A DNA stretch of 64,000 nt from Chrysomallon squamiferum (taxonomy: Eukaryota > Mollusca > Gastropoda > Neomphalida > Peltospiridae). Location: assembly GCA_012295275.1 (NCBI GenBank), contig CM022670.1:38134251-38198250 (forward strand). The letters are read 5' to 3'. Position 1 is the stretch's first letter; every line of letters starts with the position of its first letter. Below are positions 38,072-50,372 of this stretch, in pieces. The notes below the pieces were generated by a model that did no database searches, had not been told where the DNA came from, and was given only the letters and a program-made list of their open reading frames with translations. Made by a program: the position numbers and the translations under genes.

Positions 38072-40600
38072 GTGTTTGTGAATGGAGGGAAAAATCTGTG
38101 AATTTTATTGATTTCTGCCAATGCCAGGAATATTTGTGTAACTGTGTTATTGAACAGACAAGGGTGATAATGAGTACAAAGCTCGGTAATAAGTGAGAAT
38201 GCCGAGCCAATCAAACGAGCCCTACCGCAGTTCATTCAAAACTGATGGGAAATTTGAGATGAGATCGGCCTAATAGCTGAATTCTTGCTGCACACTGCAA
38301 TTCCATGGACATAAACAAACGATTTGAAGAGAATCTTGTCTCTGGGAGACACAATGTAGAAAATGTAAAGAGAAGTTTAATGACGAGTGCAGAAATGATG
38401 AATTTAAAAGAAGATAGATGACTTGAAATGGAAAAAAAAAAAAAAAAAAAAAAAACCAAAAAATTACTATAAATAGAGAAATGTTTAAAATAAATTGTAT
38501 ACTAATGAAATAATTAAAATGAAAAAAAAATTAAATATGCTGAAGTGTAATGAATAAACAGGTAAATTTAAAAAACAAAAACAAACAAAGTTTCCCATTC
38601 CAATCAATGTCTCACAACTGTTTTACTAAATGACATGGTTTATACTCTCCTGTTTTAGGGAAGGTGCAATAAAAGATCACTTTGCTGCTAATAAAATGTT
38701 GTGACTCTAGCAGACTGTCTTTCTTTTGGTAATAACAGACTGAGATAGAGGCATAATAAAATCATGAAAAAAACAACAACAACAACAAGAACAAAAATTT
38801 TAATTAAAAATACCCCTTGATATCAGTATATTTTCTGTCATCATACCACCATCATCCTATCATTGGATCATTCTTCTATTTCACGAATGTAAAAAGAAAA
38901 AAAGAAACGAAGATAAGCATTTAAATACATATCCATTCAATAGGTACAAAACAAAAGGAAATGAGGAGATGTAAAGATCTGAAAAGGAAATGTGAACAGT
39001 CTCTCCATTGATGGAGAGTTTGATGGACGTTACCACTGGAATGTCAGACACAAACCTTTCAAGTGTTGTCATAATGGATGAGTGGTCACAGCAATATTTG
39101 CTTTGAAGTGTAATGGAAATGATGTGAGAAAATGTCATCTTGCCAACAACTCCATCATGTTTGGCTCTGCTGATGAAAGGCAAGTTCAAGAATTAAGGAA
39201 GGGGAAGAAACTCTAATAATTTTGGAGAGAAAAAAAGCAAGTCTATACAGACTGCACCCATTTTTTTTTTTTTTTTTTTTTTTTTGTCGTACTGAGTGCT
39301 TACAGTACGAGCTTGGTAAGTCTAAATAGTTCAGCTGTTGGCTCAAAATGTGTGGCTACAATGCTTACAAAAGCATTTGATTAAAATGCTATCATTATCC
39401 ACAATGTAGCCAAGAACAACCATGACAAAGAATTTCATGTTATAGATTTTCTTGTTAAGATGAAAAAAAAGAATAGAAGTGGTGGAAGTATCATGCACTG
39501 TGCTATGAGCACTTAATACACTTTATTACAGTCCTCAGATGGTTTTGTGAAACCTATGATCACATGATGTAACGAGAACAAAATCAAAGAAACAGACGAG
39601 TTCCGTGCACTATTACATCACTCTTATAATCTTGTTTTAATGTTGTACATGTAACTGAAGAAGTAATCAGGAAGAACTGGTTTGAAAGAAACAGGAACCG
39701 TAGACTGGATTTCTGTGATAAGTGGCATTTCTGGATATCAAAGCTAAAACGTAGACTTCTGTAAACTTACGTGTTAGAACACTACAGACAGGACTGGAAT
39801 TAACTGGACAGACAGGAATCGAAAAGGACTGGCTTGCTAGGAATGTTGTAGCTGGATCAGATGTGTTCTTACAGGAACAGAGATTGCCAGAACAGGACAA
39901 ACACGTGTTGTATGTGTTTGAATTCTGTTATGAGGGAGTATAAATCATAATGAATTTTTGTCTTACGTGATAATTTGATTTGATCGCAAAAACAATGCAA
40001 CAAGTCTGTATAAAATCTATCAAACAGAGGTAATATCTCTCTATATTCAAAATGAATGAAAAATGATGAGATAAAAAAAAAAAAATAATAATAAAATAAA
40101 ATAATCACAAAATAAATAACGACAACCCATAATTAACATACAGTAATCTACCAAGTACGGAAAACATGATGTCAATAATATTGATTTCTCTTACACTTTA
40201 TACAATAGCTGATGTTTAGATTGTTAATATTAAATCATTTCCTGATTTGTTTTTTTAATAAATCACATTTCAAAAGCATAATATATTTTTTAACATACAG
40301 TTATTCAAAAGAAAGATTCTTTTAGTGTGTTTTCGTTGACTCTTTATTTTTATTTTTAATCGATAAGAAAATAAAACGAAAAAAAATTCAAAAGCTTATT
40401 TAACATTAATAAACAGAATGAACTTCAAAGATGATGGTTGCTAGGAGACAGGAGATAAATATTATTAAAGAGTAACGATTGAAATCCATCGATGAAACCA
40501 AACTTAAAATATGTTTTCTATAAAAAAAAAAAAAAATGTGTATGTGACTGAAAGACATGGATTACGGTTAATTACTGTACTGAAATTCCCTATCTAAGAA
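38066..40600. other. Non-coding DNA, mostly single-copy
   Basis: Balanced patches lie at 38200-38350, 38990-39200 and 39600-39900. Minus-strand open frames at 39189-38881 and 39900-39667 are free of simple repeats but match no family I know. Poly-A (38431-38455) and poly-T (39261-39285) runs are present. Confidence 0.4.
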
Positions 40601-41640
40601 GACTGCACGAAAATACTGAAAACATTTCTTTATCTGTACAAGACTGCACGAAAATACTGAAAACATTTCTTTATCTGTACAAGACTGCACGAAAACACTG
40701 AAAACATTTCATTATCTGTACAAGACTGCAGGAAAATACTGAAAACATTTCTTTATCTGTACAAGACTGCACGAAAACACTGAAAACATTTCTTTATCTG
40801 TACAAGATCACTGAAAACACTGAAAACATTTCTTTATTTGTACAAGACTGCACGAAAACACTGAAAACATTTCTTTATCTGTACAAGACTGCACGAAAAC
40901 ACTGAAAACATTTCTTTATCTGTACAAGACTGCACGAAAACACTGAAAACATTTCTTTATCTGTACAAGACTGCACGAAAATACTGAAAACATTTCTTTA
41001 TCTGTACAAGACTGCACACAAACACTGAAAACATTTCTTTATCTGTGCACAAAATACTGATTTCTTTATCTGTACAAATCTGCATGAAAATACGAAAAAC
41101 ATTTCCTTATCTGTACAAGACTGCACGAAAATACTGAAAACATTTATTTATCTGTTCAAGACTGCATGAAAATACGAAAAACATTTCCTTATCTGTACAA
41201 GACTGCACACAAATACTGAAAACATTTCTTTATCTGTACAAGACTGCATGAAAATACGAAAAACATTTCATCTGTAAAGACTGCACGTCTTTTATTTATC
41301 TGTTCAAGACTGCATGAAAATACGAAAAACATTTCCTTATCTGAAAACATTTTTCTTTATCTGTACAAGACTGCACGAAAATACTGAAAACATTTCTTTA
41401 TCTGTACAAGACTGCACGAAAATACTAAAAACATTTCTTTATCTGTACAAGACTGCACACAAACACTGAAAACATTTCTTTATCTGTACAAGACTGCATG
41501 AACATTTTAAAAACATTTCTTTATCTGTACAAGACTGCACGAAAATACTGAAAACATTTATTTATCTGTACAAGACTGCACACAAATACTGAAAACATTT
41601 CTTTATCTGTACAAGACTGCAGGAAAACACTGAAAACATT
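40601..41640. repeat. Minisatellite, 41-bp unit, about 25 copies
   Basis: The unit runs GACTGCACGAAAATACTGAA, then AACATTTCTTTATCTGTACA and A. Most copies differ at one to three sites. Truncated or fused copies occur near 41045, 41265 and 41340, and variants GACTGCACACAAA and GACTGCATGAAAATACG form sub-families. No coding potential was seen. Confidence 0.97.
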
Positions 41641-43260
41641 CATTCTCCTTTTTTAACATATGCAATATATTTTCCACATTATCTAATTTTGTATTACTGA
41701 ACCAGATGGAAAAAATATTTGTTTGCCGAAAAGGTATACAGTTTATAAATAATATCTTGATATAAATAACATGACTTGTCTTAGTAATGTAATCTTTTAA
41801 TTGGTTGTGTAGTTTTATTTAAGTCTGTGATCAAAAGTTATACATGGTGGATTGGTTATCTCCATTTGGTAAGATTCCAGTCCAAGGCTAGTTCAAGATA
41901 CTCTGTACTGAGGTTTTAGTTCTTATAAAAGCAAAAATAAGGAAATGTTTATATTAAATACATAAAAAAAAAAAATAATAATAATAATAATCATTTCTGA
42001 TGTTGATATATCGTGATTGAATCTTCATTTCCTATAAAAACAAAATCAGATAATTGTTTATATGTATAACAAAAATTAATTTCTTTTTAAAAATAATAAA
42101 AAATAATAAGGGAAGCAATCCTTGCTGATGGTATGTTAAATATGAAGCATTACTGCACAGTTTGACATAACTGTCGTACATATCACGCACACAGTAAACA
42201 GGAAAATAATCTAGAAAAATGAATGTTCAATGACATCTCATCACACTTGTAATGAATAGTTATTAAATATCAAACATCATCATCAACATCATTACTGTTT
42301 ATTATTATTATTATTATTATAAGTATTTATTATTGTTGTTGTCGTCGTCGTCGTTGTTGTTAATTTCATTAATATATAAGTGTAACACGGATTTTCTCTT
42401 CCTAGTAATTTGAAATACGTGCAGAAAAATAAAAAACATATGCTCAGTCTTTGAAAACATTTGTTAGACGAAATGTTTTATATCTCATGATAAATATATA
42501 TATATATTTTTTTTAATTTTCTGTTTTAATATCAGTAATGTGCAGTTTAAACATTCAATGAAAAGAAACATGGCAAATATAAACATATTAAATATATTTA
42601 GTAATAACATACTGTACGTTGTTATAAGATTATGTGTTAATAATTTGCTTTTATCACAATATCAGTCTGAACTAGGAAAAGAAAAATCATCTTCTCAGAT
42701 AGAAACATTTTAAATTAATATTTAAATATCAGACTGAATTTATTAATATTAGTTTACATTTGCAATACTTTTTTATTTCTTACCTTTATTTTTTTATTTA
42801 TTTTAATTTAATTTAATTTATTTTATTTTTTTAGAATTTTCAAAACAAACAGAATAAGCAAATAAATCAAGTTAAAAGTATTTATGTATAGTATAAAGAT
42901 GACTGTTGATGTTGTTACTGACAGTCAATGCTGGGAGTTTTTTGAAAAAGTGCAGTCAAAACATATCAAGTCACAGTCAAACACGAATTAGACAAATACA
43001 ATGGAAGTATTCCATATTGCTAAAATATCTACACTGGCTGAGTCAACTGAATTTTCACACGTTACTTTTTACAATATACATTGCTAGTAGCAGTTTGCTA
43101 TCAATGCACTGATCATTATAATTTAATTTATCAAATTAATTATATGAAATATATATATATATTGATTTTTTTTTTTCAAAATGTAATTTGATTTATTGTT
43201 ATATAATAATAGCAAAATTATATTCAACTGTAAAACTGTTCCCTTTGTAATAAATGAAAG
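41641..43260. other. AT-rich non-coding DNA
   Basis: A short ATT / GTT / GTC triplet run lies at 42297-42361. Nothing else was recognised. Confidence 0.5.
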
Positions 43261-43279
43261 AATGTTTATAAATGTAACA

Positions 43280-43299
43280 TTTTTTTTGTTGTTGTTGTT

Positions 43300-43340
<41 letters not shown>

Positions 43341-43440
43341 TACTGAATTTATGAATCTTGGATAAATAATTTTACATTATTTTATTTTTATTTTTATTTT
43401 TATTATTGTTATAATTATTTTTTTTTTTTTTGTTGTTGCT
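43280..43440. repeat. T-rich low-complexity with GTT units
   Basis: GTT units, then a T-run of about 35 at 43302-43335, ATTTTT units, and another T-run. Confidence 0.9.
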
Positions 43441-43497
43441 GTAATTTGCAGATTTAATCAAATTTCTGAGTCCAGGGAAATCTGCATATAACAGATT

Positions 43498-43640
43498 CCT
43501 AGCTGCTAACTGGTAGGAGTAGATCATGGGTTAACTGGTAAGTATGTACAAGGGTTTCTCTGTCTTTTCATGATTTATATAATAGCAGGAGTAACCCATA
43601 GGTTAACTGATAATTTGATGCATCGGTTTGATCTCTCATA
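43498..43640. repeat. Diverged tandem duplication, about 95 bp
   Basis: GGAGTAGATCATGGGTTAACTGGTAA at 43516 is echoed by GGAGTAACCCATAGGTTAACTGATAA at 43589, each followed by a GGGTTT or CGGTTT phrase. This lies just left of the CATC array. Confidence 0.6.
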
Positions 43641-43696
43641 TCATCACTATGCAAATACTGTATGTTTAGAAGCAATACAAATATGTTATGTTGTTT

Positions 43697-44280
43697 CCAT
43701 CATGCATCATCAAACCAGTCCCATCATGCATCATCATGAATCCAATCCCATCATGCATCATCATCATCAAACCAATCCCATCATGCATCATCATCATCAA
43801 ACCAGTCCCATCATGCATCATCATCAAACCAGTCCAATCATGCATCATCATCATCAGACCAGTCCCATCATGCATCATCATCATCAAACCAGTCCCATCG
43901 TGCATCATCATCATCAGACCAGTCCCATCATGCATCATCATCATCAAACCAGTCCAATCATGCATCATCATCAAACCAGTCCAATCATGCATCATCATCA
44001 TCAGACCAGTCCCATCATCCATCATTCATCATCAGACCAGTCCCATCACGCATCATCATCATCAAACCCGTCCCATCATGCATCATCAGACCAATCCCAT
44101 CATGCATCATCAGACCAGTCCCATCATGCATCATCAGACCAGTCCCATCATGCATCATCATCATCATCAAACCAGTCCCATCATGCATCATCATCATCAA
44201 ACCAATCCTATCATGCATCATCATCATCATCAAACCAGTCCCATCATGCATCACCATCCTCAGACCAGCAAGCTTCCAGC
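43697..44280. repeat. Triplet-based minisatellite, mostly 24-33 bp units
   Basis: About 20 copies of TCATGCATCATCATCATC followed by AAACCAGTCCCA or AGACCAGTCCCA. Units differ mainly by whole CAT triplets, so long open frames (up to 240 residues) appear in several frames and on both strands. One frame-breaking change near 44020 shifts the reading register, and no single frame is favoured, which argues against a protein. Confidence 0.95.
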
Positions 44281-44299
44281 AGCTCATACTGATGTGCAG

Positions 44300-44640
44300 C
44301 GTCTGTCTGAAAGATTAAGGAGATGAGAGGACTGACTCTGTGTCCCACAGACCTGTGTTATTTTTTGTAACTGCTCACCAGGAACACATCACAGCCTGTG
44401 CAGTGACATAACCCAATCATCAGTGGATTGAACGTAATTCCGTCTGCCAGCTTCAGCCGTAATTTTCTCAGTCAGTGCCAAATATGATTGCTGCAGGCCA
44501 ATTCAGCTTCTGACATGTCCCGAAATTACCGGAGAGAAGCTACTGCTAATGTTTCATTTTGATTGCGAGCTAATTTATCGAATTGTCCATAACCGATTTC
44601 GAGTTTATCTTATTACATACTCTTCTTCTCTCAGTGTAAT
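44300..44640. other. GC-balanced, repeat-free block
   Basis: About 300 bp between the CATC array and a T-run are clearly less AT-rich than the surroundings. No open frame or known motif was seen. It might be a conserved regulatory element or a decayed mobile element. Confidence 0.3.
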
Positions 44641-44876
44641 TTTTTTTTTTTTTTTTTTTTTCCTGCATGGAATATGAAATATTTTTGATATTTTCTTTGA
44701 CAGCTTAATGATGTGCAGAAATTTGGTATCATGGCATATCATGATTGTAGCATGTTTTTTTTTGGTTGTGATTAATTGAATACTGGAAAACTTTGCAGTT
44801 GAAGTGAAACCACTCATAAAGGTGTAATAAAATAAAATTAAATAAAATTAAATCTCAACAACTACCCAAAATATGA

Positions 44877-45116
44877 CATATATATATGTATATATGTATG
44901 TATATGGGTATATATATGTATGTATATATGTATGTATGTATGAATATATGTATGTATGTATGTATGTATATGGGTATATATGTATGTATATATGTATATA
45001 TGTATGTATGTATGTATGTATGTGTATATAATGTATCCATGTATCCATATATATATATACATATATGCGTGTCTGTGTGTGTGTGTGTGTGTGTGTGATT
45101 ATATATATATATATAT
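44877..45116. repeat. (TATG)/(TA)/(GT) compound block
   Basis: TATG and TATA modules, including GTATATGGGTATATATGTAT twice, then GT and TA runs. Confidence 0.95.
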
Positions 45117-45418
45117 GTGAATGAACCAAACAAAGAACACAAACACAATGCATTTACATAATAAGAATGTTTATTGCAGTATTTACAGTCTGGTTTGGTT
45201 CCAGAAGGCATGATGTACATATGTCCCACCACCAAATAATCAGAGTAACATGAACAACAAAACATGGTGATTCAGTTTTACTAACACAATTCTTAATAAA
45301 TGCATATCAGTGACATCACTGCTTTAACAGCTTCTTCAGTAGTAAAACACATCCTGTTAATTCTCAGCTCAACAAGTCTGTGGTTTGATAATGTACTTCT
45401 GTGCATCTTTATAAGTAT
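45117..45418. other. Non-coding DNA
   Basis: Single-copy in appearance; nothing recognised. Confidence 0.4.
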
Positions 45419-45463
45419 TCAGTGTGTGTGTGTGTGAGTATGTCTTTTAATATAGAGTTTGTG

Positions 45464-45520
<57 letters not shown>

Positions 45521-46025
45521 GTAATGATAATAATAAAAATAGTAATAGTAATAAAAATATACTACTACTACTACTAATAATAGTAATAATAATAATAATA
45601 ATGGTAGTAATAATAATAATAATAATAATGATAATAATGATAATAATAATAATAATGATAATAATACTAATAATGGCAACGATAATAATAAAAATAGTAA
45701 TAGTAATAAAAATATAATAATAATACTACTGATAATAGTAATAATAATAATAATAATGGTAATAAATGTTAATAATAATAGTAATAGTAATTTTAATAGC
45801 AGTAGTAATGATAACAATAATAATTGCAATTTTAGTAGTAGTAGTAGTAGTAATAATAATAATAATATCAATAATAATAAAGATGGCATAGTAGAATAAT
45901 AATAACTTTAGTAATAATGAAGTAGTAGCAACTGTAGTGAAAGTAGTAGTATTAATATAATAATAATATTAATAATAATAATGATAATAGTTGCAGTAGT
46001 AGTAGTAATAATAATAATAATAATT
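45464..46025. repeat. (AAT)n compound block with internal duplication
   Basis: About 560 bp of AAT, TAG and CTA triplets. The phrase AAAAATAGTAATAGTAATAA and its downstream CTA and GGTAATAA parts occur twice, near 45535 and 45690, about 155 bp apart. Confidence 0.95.
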
Positions 46026-46845
46026 AAAAAAATGTAGATAAAGTGATAATGAAAAATATTAATATTATGTTGAGTCAGAGATTCATGTATTTAAATATCA
46101 GCTTTAATCACACCACTGTTAAAGCATGCCTATCATGGGCAAAACTTCAGATTTATTCAAACTTGTGGCAGACAAAAATATCAATAATACAAATCTGTGC
46201 TGATTTTAATGTTAATTTGCATATCATTTATAAATGTTGTTTTTATAAGCAATGTTTTTGGATAAAGAAAAACTTCATAAAAATAGTTTTTACACGTAGA
46301 TAGCTTTCACAAAGAAAATGAAAAAAAAAAAGAGAAAAAGGATTTATTTTCATAAAGACTTTTTTCAATCAGATTGTTTTCAGGAAAGATAATTAGATTA
46401 GTTTTCATACAAACATTGATTTCATGAAAAAAATGATTTCATAAAGAATGTTTTCAAATAAATAATTTAAAAAAAATGTTTTACATAAAAATGGTTTTCA
46501 GATAAACACATATTTTGTGAAGACATTTTTACATTAAAAACAGTTTCAGACAAATTCAGTTTTCACACAAAAAACAAACTTTGGATCAAAACATTTTCAT
46601 TAAAGAACATTTTCAAATGATAGTTTTTCATTTTGAGTAAACTCACACTTTTGTGGGGGTTTTTTTGAGTTAACTCACACTTTAGTTATTAATAACTAGA
46701 ACATGTATATCACTAAAACAATTAAAGCACATCACAGTTTGGACTAATTCAAGAGAACAGCTTTTGTGTAGTGAGTATATGCAATATATCTTGAAATGAA
46801 AGTTTAAAAAAGCTTAATCAGATCTTTTTAAAAATATTTTCTAAG
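46026..46845. other. AT-rich DNA with degenerate short repeats
   Basis: At 46300-46640, phrases like GTTTTCA.A.AAA and TTTCATAAA(G/A)A recur at about 20-35 bp, as in a very old tandem array. No gene was recognised. Confidence 0.5.
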
Positions 46846-46847
46846 TT

Positions 46848-46985
46848 TATTTATTTATTTATTTAATTTAACAAATTTATTTTATTTTATTTACTTAATG
46901 ACTTATTTATTTATTATAAATTATTTATTTATTTAATAAAAGAATTTTATTTTATTTATTTATTTATTTATTTATTTATTTTGCT
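46848..46985. repeat. (TTTA)n low-complexity block
   Basis: Interrupted TTTA units. Confidence 0.9.
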
Positions 46986-47229
46986 CTACATTTATTTTAT
47001 TTAACTACAGTTTGATTCATTATCAGTATATTTAACATATTATTACAAATCACTATCTACACATTTATGTCAACTGTTACAGTCATTTTAATATCAATGA
47101 AAACAGGTGAGAGAAAATAAACAAAACAAAATCTGAACATTGTGATATAGGCACTAAACAACATATGCATAAATTTGTTATTACCAGTCACATTGTGAAG
47201 GTCCAGACATCTTTGTACAATGGTCTTAT

Positions 47230-47730
47230 GAAACAGTGTAAAGTGCAGCCCTGCTTTATCAATATTGTGTACACTGTATTAAATTAAAGTAACAAAAGTG
47301 TATGGAAAGTACTGTCCTGTTGTATGAAAAGAATGTACAGCCCTGTTCCAATATGAACATTGTGTCATACAGATATCACTGAAGTTGTATAATGTCATAT
47401 TCTGACAATAGTGTGTAAAATGGTGTATTAAATTAATATCACGAAAGTGTATGGAAAGTACTGTCCTGTTTGAATCAAAAGAACTGTCCTGTTTGAATCA
47501 AAATAATGAATTCAATAGTGTGTGTATAGTACTGTCCTGTTTGTATCAAAAGAATGTACAGCCCTGTTCCAATATGAACACTGTATTAAACAGATGCCAC
47601 TGAACTCTGTGTAATGTCATGTTCTGACAACAGTGTTTACAGTGTATTAAATTAAAGTAACATAAGTCTTTGTAGTACTGTTCTGTTGTATGAAAAGTAC
47701 TTGTAATGTACTGCCCTCTTTTAACAATAG
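47230..47730. repeat. Degenerate tandem duplication, about 220 bp unit
   Basis: AATGTACAGCCCTGTTCCAA occurs at about 47331 and 47553, followed in each copy by ATATGAACA.TGT, CAGAT..CACTGAA and TTCTGACAA.AGTGT. A partial copy lies to the left. The phrase GTACTGTCCTGTT is repeated several more times at shorter spacing. Confidence 0.8.
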
Positions 47731-50310
47731 TATGAACACTGAAGTATAAGATGCTACCTTGCCCTGGTTCTGTATGGAAGTACATTATATCTTTTATCAT
47801 CTTAGAAAAAAAATCCAAAAAAAAATATGTTGTTATTCAGTTTTCTTAACAATTCATAATTGTCCAGGTAGCTATAACTGTGTTTTTGAATATATATAAG
47901 TTTAGTATCTTTATATATGTTTATAAACAAACACACAGCTTATATTGACAGGCATAAGATTTCCTAAAGACAGTCAATTTTTGTAATCAGTTTAAATCTT
48001 AAGATACTGAAATGTTTTAATAATATTTATTAATTTCAGTATTTTAAGAATATTTGGTTTGTTTAGCATTAATAATATGAACCCCATTTAACAAGTCTAA
48101 ATACTGGTAGGATATACTGTTGTCTTATATGTTTTATATTTATTGTGAATAATAATTTTATAAAGTTAATGATAATAGAAAGAAATGAGAGGAAAATTGG
48201 AATGTGCAGTGAATGTTTAAGAGCAAATAGTCAAAGAATGGAATATGAAATACAAATATATTGTGTGATTTATTTAATTTTTTATTATAATATATATTTA
48301 TTTATTTATTTATTTATTTATAAACACTGATATTTTTTATGATTATTATAACATTTACTGTAGTTTATTTCTGAAACAAAGTTTTTAATAATATTATTTT
48401 CATTTATTTAGATAATTTTAATTTTATTTATTTATTTATTATCTTTACTGTTTTTTAAATTTATATTTTAAGTACCATCATTTAAATTCATTAATTTTAT
48501 TTATCATCATCATCACCATTTATTCACTATTTAAATAATTTTACTATTCTGTTTCAAGGCCATAGATAAAGAAATAAAATTTACTTTAGAGATAAAGGGT
48601 TTGACATGGTAAATATTGTTATAAAATTATTTGAATTATCTTGTCTTTAACATCCTTGAATTTCATTAAGAAATTTGCATATACCTAGAAATTTATAAAC
48701 TGCAAAAATTAAAAAAAAAAAAAAATTTAAAAATATTAATGAAACAATTTATAATGTCAGTGCATATAATATGTAAATTAAAGAAAATTTTAGTTTTTGA
48801 TGTTAGGAAAAAAAAAATATATATATATTTTATGATAAACCATGGTATGTACTGTTCTGTTCCATTTACACCATTACAGTTGTCACTATATTTAATACAA
48901 GCTTGAAGAAAAGAATACTGATGTGACTAAATTACTACCGTATGGTTTCTAATAAAGGATTACCTTCACTAAGTGACATATCAGTTTGTCACATGTGACT
49001 GAACTGTTCTCTGTGCCCATAAAACTCATCACAACATTTAGTCATACAACTTACTTGTTTTCACCGCTCAATTCAATCACATGTGACAAGACCTTAAGCT
49101 ACTAATTTCTACTTCTCAGTCATAGCGTATTCATAATTCAAATATTTCTTCTTATTTTTTTTTTGTAAAAAAGCTAATTTATTACATGTAATTTGTAAAA
49201 TGGAGATAACTAAGACTTTCTAGAAATTGTTCTAAAAATCAAAACAAAAGGTCAGAAAAAAAGCAAGTTTATGCTGCTAAAATATATCTATCTTTTAATC
49301 TAATCAATTTAAAAAATATACAAAACATTCATAAAGGTGCATTCTCACTAGGCAACTTGTTATATGCAACTGAATCATATTTTAATAACATATAAATCAT
49401 AATAACATTTCATTTTAGGACTCAGGTATTGAAATATCACCTTTTTTTGAGACGTTGGTTGCAGTTTATTGTTTAGTGAGAATGTGCCTTTAGTAGCAGC
49501 AGTAATTTCAAATCATTTGTTGACTTATTCAGACATCTCCTCAGAGTTTAGAGGACCAGGTAATCAGAAAAAGGTGAATGATTAAAAAACAAAACAATAA
49601 AATATGCAAGCATTATCATAACAAATGATTATGTTAATTTTAACTTGTAGAAAATTGACAAAGGAACCATAACCATTAAAAAAAGTGTGTTAAAAATCGT
49701 TATTATGTTTCATTTCAGTGATTTTCAATGTTATTTTGTTCTTCTGTGACATATAAAGCATGTTATGAATAAAAATAAACACTAATGAATAATGGATAGA
49801 TGGTATCAATAAACAAGCGTTTAAAACATTAATGTAAAGGTTTCAAATGTAACACTTATTCGTGGTAACAAAATGACAGGAATGAAGATTTAAAAACACA
49901 AAGTAAAGTCAGGCATAATAAAGCAGAATGAATTAATAATAATAAAAACCAATTTACATTATTTGTAAAATATCTCATCTTTAGCATGTTAATTTAGAAA
50001 CTTTGTTACATATTTGTAGAATATCTCATTTGTAGGACGTTTAGAAATAGACATTTGTGGAATATTTCATGTACAGAAGAACATTTAGAAATATTATTAC
50101 ATGTTTGTAGAATATCTCATATACAGAACATTTAGAAACAACATCATGAACAAAATGCTTGGTATGCACAGAATCAAACATTTCTTTAAACCAAACACAA
50201 TCATTACTTTCCATGTCCAAACCAGTATTTAAAGAAAAGAAAATTTCTTCTTAACCAGAATTTACTTTATAGGCTGCATGAAATTGTTTGTATATTTCTG
50301 CAAACAATCC
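47731..50310. other. AT-rich non-coding DNA
   Basis: TTTA units lie at 48297-48320 and 48424-48440. At 49970-50135 about four degenerate copies of GTAGAATATCTCATTT plus ACATTTAGAAA recur. No exon was recognised. Confidence 0.5.
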
Positions 50311-50311
50311 A

Positions 50312-50371
<60 letters not shown>
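50312..50371. repeat. (AAT)20 microsatellite
   Basis: Twenty uninterrupted triplets. Confidence 0.97.

Positions 50372-50372
<1 letters not shown>

Noticed and set aside
38881-39189. 102-residue minus-strand open frame with balanced composition
   Set aside because: Not a simple repeat, but no family, splice context or motif was recognised; a chance open frame or decayed mobile DNA is as likely.
39667-39900. 77-residue minus-strand open frame, Ser/Cys-rich
   Set aside because: No recognised family, and the repetitive ACAGGAA-type wording on the plus strand suggests a composition effect.
40601-41640. Possible CRISPR array
   Set aside because: Repeats are directly adjacent with no unique spacers, in a eukaryotic context; it is a minisatellite.
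43570-44292. 240-residue plus-strand open frame rich in HHQTSPIM
   Set aside because: It is the translation of a CAT-rich minisatellite. Other frames on both strands are equally open, the register changes midway, and no homologous domain is present.
45419-45889. 156-residue leucine-rich minus-strand open frame
   Set aside because: Poly-Leu/Ile from AAT/TAG triplet repeats, not a membrane protein.
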